Origin: a virus
DNA: 26,592 nt
Virus record (IMG/VR): IMGVR_UViG_3300005336_000047
Location: 1 to 26,592 of that record
Direction: 5' to 3' (one strand)
Under the pieces are notes generated by a model. The model saw only the letters and a list, made by a program, of their open reading frames with translations. It had not been told where the DNA came from and did no database searches. The translations under genes were made by a program, and so were the position numbers. Shown piece by piece: positions 8,222 through 15,049 of this stretch (the stretch's first letter is position 1; each line of letters starts with the position of its first letter).

Positions 8222-9352
8222 CTAGAATCCTACGTTTGGTGATTGGTCTGGTTTCTTGGTCAGCGAGGCGATGGCTGTCGGAGCCGAGTCATCGACCTGG
8301 TTATTTGCGAAGCTTAATTGCTGGAGCTGGTCGGGAGAGATTTGATTGATCTGGTACGGTCCGGCGTATTTGCTGATATCGGCTTGCGGAGCGGCGACTT
8401 GCTGGAAGTGGGAGTTCAGTTGTCCGACCTGGTCCTTGTACTGGGCTTCTAGGCCTTGCATCTGGGAGATGACCTGGTTGGCCAGAGCGGTCTGACCGTA
8501 CATCGCTAAGTAGCGGGCTTCATCGCCCTGGGCACCCATAATCTGATTCTGTAGCTGTTGCTGGGTCTGGGAGTAGCGGGCGGCGATGTCGTTTAAGTTA
8601 GACTGTTTCCAGGCGTTAAGTGAGTCCAACTGGTTCTGGTAATTGGCCTGGAGATTCTTACGCTGTAAGTCCAATCCGCTTTGCTGCTGATTGAAGTTAG
8701 TGCTCATGTCCGCCATCGAGCGGTTGCCCTGTTGTGAGAGTGCGTAACCGATTAGAGGGGCGGCTGAGGAGTTGCCGGCGCCCATGACACCAATTTGATT
8801 TTGGTAGCCGTTTAAAGCGGTCCTTAGCTGGTTGCCAAGGTTTCTTAACCCCTGGGAGTGCTGGGTGTCTAACTGGTTCTGAGCTAAGTCAAGGTTGGCG
8901 GTGCCGGAAGCATTCTGGGTGTTTAAGGTATTTAGCTGGGGATTGTATTGGAGATTGACCGAACCGGTGGCCTCGTCCTGATACGCTGGCAGGGCGTTAT
9001 ATTGGTTCTGTAGGTTGCCAATCTCATTGTCGTAAAGACCTTTGAAGATAGAGTAGTCTGGTGAGCCGACACCGGTTGTGCCACCGCTATAAGCTCCAGT
9101 CGTGCCATAGTAGCCAGATGGTTGTGTGCCTTGCGGCGCAGGGTTGCTGGTCACTCCGGTCTGAGACGCGCCTGAGCCAGGGACACCTGGGCCAGATGGG
9201 CTACTCGGAGTTCCAAAAGCTGCTGATAACACCTGTCCCGTTACGGGTAGCTGTGCGCTAGCTTCGTTAGGGTTTCCAAACACTGAACCGATATTGTTGC
9301 CAAGATGGGCTATGTCTGCGAAGGGGTTAAGACCGAATCCGCCTAATGCCAT
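8222..9352 (-). CDS. Gln-rich coiled-coil virion protein
   Basis: 376 residues. I choose ATG 9352 because it has a GCAGGAGG ribosome site 8-9 bases upstream; the in-frame GTG at 9400 would run through the terminator hairpin. The first ~110 residues are Gly/Pro/Ser-rich (PSSPSGPGVPGSGASQTG). Residues about 115-345 are helical with many Gln and Asn (DLAQNQLDTQHSQGLRNLGN, YSQTQQQLQNQIMGAQGD), probably a long coiled coil. It precedes the 1539-residue protein and is probably co-expressed with it. By analogy with small internal core proteins of short-tailed phages it may be an ejection protein, but a tail or scaffold role is not excluded. Confidence 0.55.
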   Translation of the reverse strand: MALGGFGLNPFADIAHLGNNIGSVFGNPNEASAQLPVTGQVLSAAFGTPSSPSGPGVPGSGASQTGVTSNPAPQGTQPSGYYGTTGAYSGGTTGVGSPDYSIFKGLYDNEIGNLQNQYNALPAYQDEATGSVNLQYNPQLNTLNTQNASGTANLDLAQNQLDTQHSQGLRNLGNQLRTALNGYQNQIGVMGAGNSSAAPLIGYALSQQGNRSMADMSTNFNQQQSGLDLQRKNLQANYQNQLDSLNAWKQSNLNDIAARYSQTQQQLQNQIMGAQGDEARYLAMYGQTALANQVISQMQGLEAQYKDQVGQLNSHFQQVAAPQADISKYAGPYQINQISPDQLQQLSFANNQVDDSAPTAIASLTKKPDQSPNVGF

Positions 9353-9359
9353 TTTATTT

Positions 9360-9379
9360 CCTCCTGCACCCCGCAGGAG
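9360..9379 (-). promoter_or_regulatory. Hairpin occluding the ribosome site of the Gln-rich protein gene
   Basis: On the minus strand CTCCTGC-GGGGT-GCAGGAG forms a perfect 7-bp stem. Its 3' arm contains the Shine-Dalgarno sequence AGGAGG for the ATG at 9352, so the folded RNA would hide the ribosome site. No U-tract follows, so this is not a terminator. Confidence 0.65.
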
Positions 9380-9389
9380 TTTTGGATAT

Positions 9390-9413
9390 AAAAAATACAC
9401 CCCTTTCGGAGTG
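9390..9413 (-). terminator. Intrinsic terminator/attenuator upstream of the Gln-rich protein gene
   Basis: On the minus strand CACTCC-GAAA-GGGGTG (6 bp, GAAA tetraloop) is followed by TATTTTTTAT. It ends the CAP-gene transcript and lies inside the leader of the next unit. Confidence 0.75.
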
Positions 9414-9467
9414 CTTATCTATTTATTTATAGGTAAAGCTCGTCGCCGGTGTCGGCTTCGTTCTGTC

Positions 9468-9476
9468 TATATTATA
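9468..9476 (-). promoter_or_regulatory. Promoter -10 element (diverged copy C)
   Basis: The minus strand reads ATGCTATAATATAGACAG, an extended -10 sharing TATAATATA with the other copies but not their ATAAGTAAT tail. A TTGACT lies only 13 bases upstream, too close to be a normal -35. It lies just past the CAP gene stop and upstream of the terminator at 9390. Confidence 0.55.
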
Positions 9477-9481
9477 GCATA

Positions 9482-10126
9482 TTACTGGCAGTCAATACCT
9501 GGCACCCAGTTCGCGTAGGAATTGGGGTCGTATTGTGGACACGGTGGAAGGTTATGAGGATTAAATGCGCTTATAGTAACCGGTTTGTCGAAATGTTCCA
9601 CCACAAAGACGGTTGGTCTATTCTGATATGTTCCTTCGCAGGTGGCGAAACCGACATTGGTATCGATTGTGTCTAATATGTTCTTCCTATGCTCAGGGCT
9701 GTTCATAAATAGCTGATTAATCGATTCAGCCGTCTGATTATCGAAGTTGGCGTCAATGTTCTCTGTCGCTTCCTGATAAGCTGGCACGAATTTTCTAAGG
9801 GTCATATACCAGGGATTGCCTGCAGGGTCATCATGGGAGTAATAACCTTTTGCCGCCATATCATCACATCTAGCTTGAGCTGAAGCATTTAGTGAATTAT
9901 CCAAAGAAAGTGGTGTAATACCACTGTTGGCTCTGTCTTGATTGGTGAGGGTCAATAGATTATTAAGGTTTATGGAGTTTTTATTTAGAACAGGCGTTAC
10001 TTGCGTATTTGTCGCATTAACGGACTGGTCGCCCCAGTAATTGGAACTTAGATAGGCGCAGATTATCAGGAAGGGTATAGCTAACAGAAACCATGTGGCC
10101 GTCAGAATCCTTTTCCTGATTTTCAT
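9482..10126 (-). CDS. Secreted/membrane-anchored CAP (SCP-like) domain protein
   Basis: 214 residues from ATG 10126. A longer TTG frame starts at 10162, but that codon is part of the -35 box, so the ATG is preferred. Residues 1-28 (MKIRKRILTATWFLLAIPFL onward) are a basic start plus hydrophobic core: a signal peptide or anchor. The CAP domain follows, with LLTLTNQDRANSGITPLSLD, GYYSHDDPAG, EATENI and SPEHRKNIL carrying the conserved His, Glu and Asn positions, then PTVFVVEHF. CAP proteins are extracellular and their biochemical role in bacteria is poorly defined. Its own near-consensus promoter and the terminator behind it make it an independent unit among virion genes, that is a moron-like cargo gene probably acting on the host surface. 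Confidence 0.85.
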   Translation of the reverse strand: MKIRKRILTATWFLLAIPFLIICAYLSSNYWGDQSVNATNTQVTPVLNKNSINLNNLLTLTNQDRANSGITPLSLDNSLNASAQARCDDMAAKGYYSHDDPAGNPWYMTLRKFVPAYQEATENIDANFDNQTAESINQLFMNSPEHRKNILDTIDTNVGFATCEGTYQNRPTVFVVEHFDKPVTISAFNPHNLPPCPQYDPNSYANWVPGIDCQ

Positions 10127-10133
10127 GAGAGTG

Positions 10134-10162
10134 ATTATACCAATTAACGGACTGTACGTCAA
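10134..10162 (-). promoter_or_regulatory. Sigma-70-like promoter of the CAP gene, apparently leaderless
   Basis: On the minus strand TTGACG (10162-10157), a 17-base spacer ending TGG, and TATAAT (10139-10134). Only seven bases separate TATAAT from the ATG at 10126, so the usual start point falls at or next to the ATG. No Shine-Dalgarno sequence is present. Confidence 0.8.
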
Positions 10163-10165
10163 GGA

Positions 10166-10717
10166 TTAGCGGTGTTCGTAAAGGGTTTCTGGCACTCTTA
10201 CGAACTTACCTGATTCGGCGACCGCCTTAGCATGGATGCCGTCGGCGTTATATGTCCTGTCGGTATAGCCTATTGTCAGCGCCAGCTCCCTTCTTACTAT
10301 GAAACTACCTCTGGTAATCTGTCCGACTACCGGCGCTACCTGGGCATTCTGTCCGACGTGGCGCGAATTAAAGTCACAGGCGATAATATCGCCATCTTCC
10401 CCTAATAAACGCTCCAGGAAGCGTTCTGAGGGCTTGTCATCGGTATTGGCATACCAAACATAGTCAGATGTGGCCAATTTAAGGCCTTGTTCGCACTTCT
10501 CAGCCCCCCAATCTTCTCTATGAGGAGATTTTACGATAATATCGCAGTCGATACCGTCTAGCTCCATGCAGCAGACACAAGCAATTACCTCATCGGGCTG
10601 GCGGGTTTGTTGTTTTAGGGAATCCAAGAACTCAATAAGCTGTTGTTTATCCTGATGACAAATGACTACAGCGCTAATCGTGCGTAACTTTGTAGTAGAT
10701 GTGGTTGTATCCGACAA
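10166..10717 (-). CDS. Family 2-like glycosyltransferase (short)
   Basis: 183 residues. The start is TTG 10717, inside the methyltransferase gene (44-base overlap), supported by a GGAG site nine bases upstream; no ATG occurs before residue 50. The N-terminal part matches GT-A glycosyltransferases: TISAVVICHQDKQQLIEFLD, then SLKQQTRQPDEVIA, and YVWYANTDDKPSERFLE with an acidic DD in place of the DXD metal site. GSFIVRRELALTIGY and DGIHAKAVAESGKFVRVPET resemble the later acceptor-side region. It is shorter than typical GT2 enzymes (220-300 residues) but has no obvious break. It would transfer a sugar from a nucleotide-sugar; donor and acceptor are unknown. It is the last gene of the sugar cassette. 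Confidence 0.7.
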   Translation of the reverse strand: MSDTTTSTTKLRTISAVVICHQDKQQLIEFLDSLKQQTRQPDEVIACVCCMELDGIDCDIIVKSPHREDWGAEKCEQGLKLATSDYVWYANTDDKPSERFLERLLGEDGDIIACDFNSRHVGQNAQVAPVVGQITRGSFIVRRELALTIGYTDRTYNADGIHAKAVAESGKFVRVPETLYEHR

Positions 10718-11234
10718 AGTCGTGTTCTCCTATCCTCTCGCCAGCTAAATCGTTCTTCCATAAACAGTCCAGCCATTCGCCTTCGCTGAACCGCCGGACA
10801 TGTAAATCATTGACGTCGTCTTCGCCCAGTAGGATGTCTATAAGTGCGAACTCCGTGAAGTTGCGTTTGACGTCCTGCAGGCATTCCGACACATAAGCTT
10901 TCGGTATATGGGTGAAGACAGATTGTGCGACTGCCATATCTCTTGGCACAACCATCAAATCACCCATCTCTAAAACCCTAAAGTCGTGTCCGGGGTAGCG
11001 TTTCTTTGCTAGCCTGATAGCTTCTGAGCTAATATCGACACCTAAGTAATCCTTTATTCCGGCTTCTAGCATCACTCCAACGCCACAACCATAATCTAGA
11101 ACGCTCATAGAGGGCTTATAACCGGCTTTTAGCCAGATTTGGTACTGGGGTTCCCAAACGAGCTGTCCGGCGCCGGTTTCGCCCATCCGCTGATAATGCT
11201 CATCATAGTGTTTGACATAATCCTTGCGATTCAT
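10674..11234 (-). CDS. SAM-dependent class I methyltransferase
   Basis: 186 residues from ATG 11234, which shares ATGA with the stop of the cytidylyltransferase gene. Motif I VLDYGCGVG is at about 45-53, the acidic ribose-binding strand end GVDIS at about 65-69, and the motif II-III region follows (EMGDLMVVPRDMAVAQSVFT). It fits the small class I (Rossmann) methyltransferases often found with glycosyltransferases, which methylate sugars or small metabolites. The target cannot be read from the sequence. Translation is probably coupled to its neighbours. A DNA methyltransferase is unlikely because no DPPY or PC motif is present. Confidence 0.8.
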   Translation of the reverse strand: MNRKDYVKHYDEHYQRMGETGAGQLVWEPQYQIWLKAGYKPSMSVLDYGCGVGVMLEAGIKDYLGVDISSEAIRLAKKRYPGHDFRVLEMGDLMVVPRDMAVAQSVFTHIPKAYVSECLQDVKRNFTEFALIDILLGEDDVNDLHVRRFSEGEWLDCLWKNDLAGERIGEHDFVGYNHIYYKVTHD

Positions 11235-11647
11235 TGGAGCCGGCCTTTCAGCTCAGTCGAGCTTAACGTACCAATCCTGGGGATATAGACCATGCTGATA
11301 CGTTTCTCGTCTAAATAATCCTGGGTCACATCAATCTGGGCATAGTAGTCTTTTCTGGCCCAGTCCGAACCGACTACTAGCACATCAGGCCCTACCGCTT
11401 CAATACATTCCCGTCCGGCCGAGGAGTTCTTGATAGTTTCATAGCCTAAAGCCCGGATGAGCAGTTCGCGCTCGTCATAGGAGTATTCGGGGGTCTTGCC
11501 TTTATATTGCTCGACGAACTCATCGGAGTTGATGCCGACTATGACTTTATCCCCATAGCGCTCGCACTCCTTGAATAAATAAGCATGGCCGAGATGCGGC
11601 GGAGAGAAGGTTCCGATAGTCAATACGGTGCGCTCAGGTAGTGACAT
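11231..11647 (-). CDS. Cytidylyltransferase-like nucleotidyltransferase (TagD-like)
   Basis: 138 residues from ATG 11647, overlapping the end of the upstream glycosyltransferase by 14 bases, with GGAG about 10 bases upstream. The nucleotidyltransferase motif GTFSPPHLGH is at 12-21 (HxGH-type), followed by DKVIVGINSDEFVEQYKGK and PDVLVVGSDWARKDYY. Near the end GTLSSTELKGRLQ replaces the usual RTxGISTT. Length equals that of TagD/GCT-type enzymes, which couple CTP with a phosphoalcohol or phosphosugar to give an activated CDP precursor. It probably supplies or links a group for the glycan built by the flanking transferases. The exact substrate is not deducible; ADP-heptose-type activity is an alternative. 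Confidence 0.75.
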   Translation of the reverse strand: MSLPERTVLTIGTFSPPHLGHAYLFKECERYGDKVIVGINSDEFVEQYKGKTPEYSYDERELLIRALGYETIKNSSAGRECIEAVGPDVLVVGSDWARKDYYAQIDVTQDYLDEKRISMVYIPRIGTLSSTELKGRLQ

Positions 11648-12710
11648 CTTCGATTATCTCCTTTAGCCTCATCCAATTAGTTGATATGTCCCAGTTCCGC
11701 TTCACCTCAATCTTAGCGTTGTGCGCCAGTTGTTTCCGCAGTTTGGCGTCCAATACCAGTCTCTCCAAGGCTTTGTACCAGCTATCGGCGTTGTTCTCGA
11801 CTAACAGTCCGGTCTTTCCATCCTCGACCGAACCTTTATACGGCTCGATGTTGGAAGCAATGAAAGCCGAGGGAATATAAGCCGACTCAAACCATTTGAT
11901 ATTTGACTTACATCTGTTAAATTGGTTGTCTTCGAGAGGGGCGCAGGATATGTCGGCGTTGATGTTCGGCCAGACTTCGGTGATGTATCGCTTGCCGGCG
12001 ATGCCATTGTGGTGGGTGTATCTTTGTTTGGGCAGATAAGCGTCAATCTTGATGCCGACGGTGCCGACCCGGACGTTCTTATACTTGTGCGTGATTCGCT
12101 GCAGGGCTTCTAGGAAACCTGTTTCAGATACATCCTTCTTGTGGGTGATGGAGCCGAAGTAGGAGATGACCACATCCTGATTCTCAAACTTTTTGTGTTT
12201 ATAATCCGACCCTATGTAATTGGGCAGGATGTAGGTCTTGCCCCGGACATGCTTGTCCAATTCCTTTTTTAGATTAGGTGTCGAGGTCACGACGTAATCA
12301 GAGTTCTCAATTATCCAGTGGACTTCTTTTAGGCCTTTGATGCCGCCGTAGGGGTCGTTCCAGAAGTTATTATGTTTCGGCAAGTGATAGAAGTCGTCAT
12401 CGATGTCCACTACTACTTTGGTGCCGAACTTCATGGAAACGAAGGACAGAACATCGAAAAGCCTTTCATCGACGAAGTACCCAGTCCAGATAATATCGTA
12501 CTGGCCGTATCTCTCGGCCATTTCCGCCAGGTCATCTGGTAAGTACCCCCCATCTGGCTGCTGCTTCGACTCATCTAGCAGATATGGGACATGGTCTATC
12601 TGCCAATCAACGTGCTTAGATAGTTCTTTAAACGGCCGAATAATCCGCCATAAGTCAATAGACTCCCTCGCCGCCAGCTTAGGATCACTATGAGCGAGAA
12701 GAATCTTCAT
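11634..12710 (-). CDS. Group 1 (GT4/GT-B-like) glycosyltransferase
   Basis: 358 residues from ATG 12710. The first strand MKILLAHSDPKLAARESIDL and the C-terminal nucleotide-sugar half look like GT-B glycosyltransferases: SYFGSITHKKDV, CAPLEDNQFNRCKSNIKWFE, AFIASNIEPYKGSVEDGKTG, then LLVENNADSWYKALERLVLD. DIIWTGYFVDERL and VVVDIDDDFYHLP lie in the N-terminal half. It begins four bases after the stop of a small virion gene with no strong ribosome site, so expression may depend on coupling. It is the first of four cassette genes with overlapping ends. It probably transfers a sugar to a glycan on the virion or host envelope; specificity is unknown. Confidence 0.8.
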   Translation of the reverse strand: MKILLAHSDPKLAARESIDLWRIIRPFKELSKHVDWQIDHVPYLLDESKQQPDGGYLPDDLAEMAERYGQYDIIWTGYFVDERLFDVLSFVSMKFGTKVVVDIDDDFYHLPKHNNFWNDPYGGIKGLKEVHWIIENSDYVVTSTPNLKKELDKHVRGKTYILPNYIGSDYKHKKFENQDVVISYFGSITHKKDVSETGFLEALQRITHKYKNVRVGTVGIKIDAYLPKQRYTHHNGIAGKRYITEVWPNINADISCAPLEDNQFNRCKSNIKWFESAYIPSAFIASNIEPYKGSVEDGKTGLLVENNADSWYKALERLVLDAKLRKQLAHNAKIEVKRNWDISTNWMRLKEIIEDVTT

Positions 12711-12713
12711 GAC

Positions 12714-13007
12714 TTAGTCGTAAATTACTACTACGGTTGCTTTGGTGGTGCCGCCAGCTACTGCGCAGTACAATCCGTTGGAGAACGGAATACCGCCGCC
12801 ATTGCCGTCGTTCTGGGCGAAACTTTCCTGGGTCAGGCCGTCGCCGTCAAATAGTTTGGTGCCGGAGGCTGAGGTGTTATCGTACAGAGTCACGCCGGGG
12901 CTTGTACCGGTGGCGACTTTGCTGATATTGACGTTCCAGAGGGTGCCGTTGCCGGTTTTGACCAGCGCGCTACCTGAGCTGTTGTCGACTATCGCTACTT
13001 TTGCCAT
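12714..13007 (-). CDS. Small beta-rich virion protein (possible head decoration/fibre)
   Basis: 97 residues from ATG 13007 with an AAAGGAT ribosome site. The text is Gly/Thr/Ser/Asn-rich with alternating hydrophobic strands (ALVKTGNGTLWNVNISKVA, GTSPGVTLYDNTSASGTKLF) and ends GGTTKATVVVIYD. This resembles short surface-exposed phage head proteins or fibre domains; no enzymatic motif is seen. It is the last of five small genes after the capsid gene and directly precedes the sugar cassette. A decoration role is inferred. Confidence 0.5.
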   Translation of the reverse strand: MAKVAIVDNSSGSALVKTGNGTLWNVNISKVATGTSPGVTLYDNTSASGTKLFDGDGLTQESFAQNDGNGGGIPFSNGLYCAVAGGTTKATVVVIYD

Positions 13008-13008
13008 A

Positions 13009-13296
13009 TTATCCTTTCTTAACTTGTTTGACCCACGCTCTCGTGAAGCGGAGCCGGTGATGTATTCTGTTATGTTGGTCTATCTGATGGGAGATTCTGA
13101 TAATCTCATCGTGGTCGGATGCCCTGGCCGCGGATAAAAGTCTGTCACGCAAAGAGTGCATCGTCTTACATTTGCCCTCTTCGATCAGGTCTTGAATCTT
13201 GAGCTGTATATTATCCCACTCAGGGGTATATCGTTCGGCTGCTGCTGAGCGGTTAAGCAGCATATTCATGTCTGCTGTCCGACCAGGAGCTAGCAT
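13009..13296 (-). CDS. Small helical hypothetical protein
   Basis: 95 residues from ATG 13296, immediately after the stop of the previous gene. The sequence is helical and charged (DNIQLKIQDLIEEGKCKTMH, SLRDRLLSAARASDHDEIIR) with a basic His/Arg end (HNRIHHRLRFTRAWVKQVKK). No family is recognised. Its place between capsid-associated small genes suggests a head-completion or assembly protein. Confidence 0.45.
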   Translation of the reverse strand: MLAPGRTADMNMLLNRSAAAERYTPEWDNIQLKIQDLIEEGKCKTMHSLRDRLLSAARASDHDEIIRISHQIDQHNRIHHRLRFTRAWVKQVKKG

Positions 13297-13584
13297 CTAC
13301 TTATGTCCCTTGACCTTGCCGACTTCCGGATTTTCGCCTTCGGGTAAGGGCTGGATGATTGATTCGACTATCGAATCGACCGGAGCCTGTTTGTTGCCGT
13401 TCTCGTCCGCCGGTACGAAAGCTAGCCTGGCATCAGCGTCACTGATGATTTGCTTGACGCGCTCAGTGTCCAGGCCGTATTTCTCGGCTATGGCGTAACC
13501 ACCGAGTCCGCTGACATGGTCATTGACTATATCTTGGACGGTGGCTGCTCTTTGGACTTCTACGATTGGTTCATCTGGGTTCAT
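13297..13584 (-). CDS. Small hypothetical protein with HTH-like segment
   Basis: 95 residues from ATG 13584 with AAGGAGAA upstream. Residues about 15-50 (TVQDIVNDHVSGLGGYAIAE then KYGLDTERVKQIISDAD) look like a helix-turn-helix of the kind found in small packaging or regulator proteins. The C-terminus is acidic with many Pro (SIIQPLPEGENPEVGKVKG). Function is not assignable. It lies in the post-capsid small-gene cluster. Confidence 0.45.
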   Translation of the reverse strand: MNPDEPIVEVQRAATVQDIVNDHVSGLGGYAIAEKYGLDTERVKQIISDADARLAFVPADENGNKQAPVDSIVESIIQPLPEGENPEVGKVKGHK

Positions 13585-13593
13585 GTGTTCTCC

Positions 13594-13827
13594 TTAAAGT
13601 TTTCCGCTTTTGCGCATCCGCTGGAATATCGCTCCGGCGACACGTTTGCCAGCAGCCTTAGAGCCGTATTCTTTGCCGGCTTTGGCTGCTATCTTACTGA
13701 AGTTTTTGCCTGGTTTACCCATATCGGCACCGCTTTTAGCCTTTTTGGCGGCGGCTGATTTGGACATGACCTTTTTCTTTTCGTTATCGTCCATGAGGGC
13801 TAGTAGTCGCTTGCTTGGTTTTGCCAT
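13594..13827 (-). CDS. Small lysine-rich basic protein
   Basis: 77 residues from ATG 13827 with an AGGAG ribosome site. More than a quarter of the residues are Lys/Arg, with Ala-rich helices (KSAAAKKAKSGADMGKPGK, AAKAGKEYGSKAAGKRVAGA). This composition suits nucleic-acid contact, perhaps DNA condensation inside the head, but only composition and place near the capsid gene support that. No family is recognised. Confidence 0.45.
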   Translation of the reverse strand: MAKPSKRLLALMDDNEKKKVMSKSAAAKKAKSGADMGKPGKNFSKIAAKAGKEYGSKAAGKRVAGAIFQRMRKSGKL

Positions 13828-13835
13828 ATCAGCTC

Positions 13836-14021
13836 CTAATAGCGGTTATCGGCGCCGTCTAGGCCGTTATTGGTGTCGGCTCCACTTTTATTGTGGATGA
13901 CCTTCTTAACGGCTACGGCATTCAAAGCCTTGGCGGTGTGAGGATGGACGCGCACTTTGCCGGGAATCGAGCTTTTGCCCATCTGGCGTTGGCCTTTAAC
14001 GCTTCGTTTTACGTCTTTCAT
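13836..14021 (-). CDS. Small basic hypothetical protein after the capsid gene
   Basis: 61 residues. ATG 14021 (MKDVKRSVKGQRQMGKSSIP) has AAAGGAGT six bases upstream. A longer frame back to 14162 overlaps the capsid gene and is rejected. Basic N-terminal half, Asn/Gly/Asp-rich end. No family is recognised. It is the first small gene behind the major capsid gene and is separated from it by a strong hairpin. Confidence 0.55.
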   Translation of the reverse strand: MKDVKRSVKGQRQMGKSSIPGKVRVHPHTAKALNAVAVKKVIHNKSGADTNNGLDGADNRY

Positions 14022-14041
14022 GTTTACTCCTTTTAGTTTGG

Positions 14042-14063
14042 TGGCGGGATAACGCTCCCGCCA
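14042..14063 (-). other. Strong hairpin behind the capsid gene
   Basis: A perfect 8-bp stem TGGCGGGA/TCCCGCCA with a six-base loop lies in the 65-base gap after the capsid stop. The bases after it are CCAAACTAAAAGG, with no T-run, so it is more likely an mRNA-stability or processing element than a terminator. Confidence 0.65.
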
Positions 14064-14086
14064 GGCGATAAAGACTAGGCGACAGA

Positions 14087-15007
14087 CTAAGCTGAAGCAG
14101 CGGTCTTTATGTTGACCAACCAGTTTGCGTTCAAGGTTTTTGCTGCAAACGCGGCTTTCCAACCAATCGTCATGAACAGGTTTAGAGCGTTGCTCGTGTC
14201 CTGGTCGCCGGATTGCTTGATGATCAGACCGTTCGGCAGGCTGTCGAGATCGACAGTACCGAAGGCCTGCTGGCCGTGGATGAAGTTTGAGAACACAGTC
14301 ACCGTCGAGCTTTCGCTCTTCTGGTTACTGGTGGCTTCCACGAAGCGAACCTGGAATAGTTTTCCAACTTCGTTCTGGAAGATCTGAGACTTGGCGGAAT
14401 CGCCGTACTCAGAGACGGCCAGCCAGACCGAGTCATTGACTAAGTCGAAGCTGGTGTCGGGACCGATCTTGCCCAAGTAGCTGCCATCCTCGTAAGGCAT
14501 AGCGTTATTCTTGCGCAGGGTGCGGCGGGCTTTCCTAACTTCCGTAGAAGTCAGCAGGTCGGTGCTGGCGATAGCAGTCAAAGCTGCTCGGCCGGCGCCA
14601 AACTGTACGGTTGCTCCCGTGAACAATTCGTCACGGATAAGCTGATCGAGAGTCTCGGCCATGTTCTGAGCCATCAGGTCAGTCTTTTCTTTGGCTTCGC
14701 GGTCAATCGACGTTACGAAGAGTAAGTCGGTGATAGCCGATACGTTGCCGTATTGGGCCAAAGTAGCTGTAACCTGGGCGGCAGATGGCTGGACAGTCGA
14801 GGGGTTTGTACCTTCAGTCAAAGTAGCGGTCGCTACGGATAGCGGGCTGTATCGGTTGAAGGTAATGGATTTACCACTGTTTGCCGGGAGAGTTTGCTTC
14901 TGGGCGCCTTCCCCGTAAACGATAGCGGCGCGGGAGCGCTGCAGGAACCGCTTTTCGAGGTAGGCCAGAAGTTCACCTGACAATGTGGAGGTGGTTGTAG
15001 TTGCCAT
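14087..15007 (-). CDS. Major capsid protein, N4-gp56-like family
   Basis: 306 residues from ATG 15007 with an AAAGGT site. The start MATTTTSTLSGELLAYLEKR, then SGKSITFNRYSPLSVATATL and TEGTNPSTVQPSAAQVTATL, then QYGNVSAITDLLFVTSIDRE, match the arrangement of N4-gp56-type HK97-fold capsid proteins. KTDLMAQNMAETLDQLIRDE is the long spine helix. YLGKIGPDTSFDLVNDSVWL fits the peripheral/axial region. Length is slightly below the family norm (330-400). It follows a scaffold-like gene and precedes a strong hairpin, consistent with the highest expression in the region. Identity is judged by recalled family patterns, not by a search. Confidence 0.85.
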   Translation of the reverse strand: MATTTTSTLSGELLAYLEKRFLQRSRAAIVYGEGAQKQTLPANSGKSITFNRYSPLSVATATLTEGTNPSTVQPSAAQVTATLAQYGNVSAITDLLFVTSIDREAKEKTDLMAQNMAETLDQLIRDELFTGATVQFGAGRAALTAIASTDLLTSTEVRKARRTLRKNNAMPYEDGSYLGKIGPDTSFDLVNDSVWLAVSEYGDSAKSQIFQNEVGKLFQVRFVEATSNQKSESSTVTVFSNFIHGQQAFGTVDLDSLPNGLIIKQSGDQDTSNALNLFMTIGWKAAFAAKTLNANWLVNIKTAASA

Positions 15008-15049
15008 TTTTGTTACCTTTGATTGTTATTGGTTTATGTTTCGGTTGGC

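Noticed and set aside
8222-9400. Longer start (GTG 9400) for the Gln-rich protein
   Set aside because: It would begin within the terminator stem and read through the ribosome-site hairpin; ATG 9352 has a strong site.
13836-14162. Longer frame (108 codons) for the gene after the capsid gene
   Set aside because: The extra 47 codons overlap the capsid gene and pass through the 14042 hairpin; ATG 14021 has a strong ribosome site.
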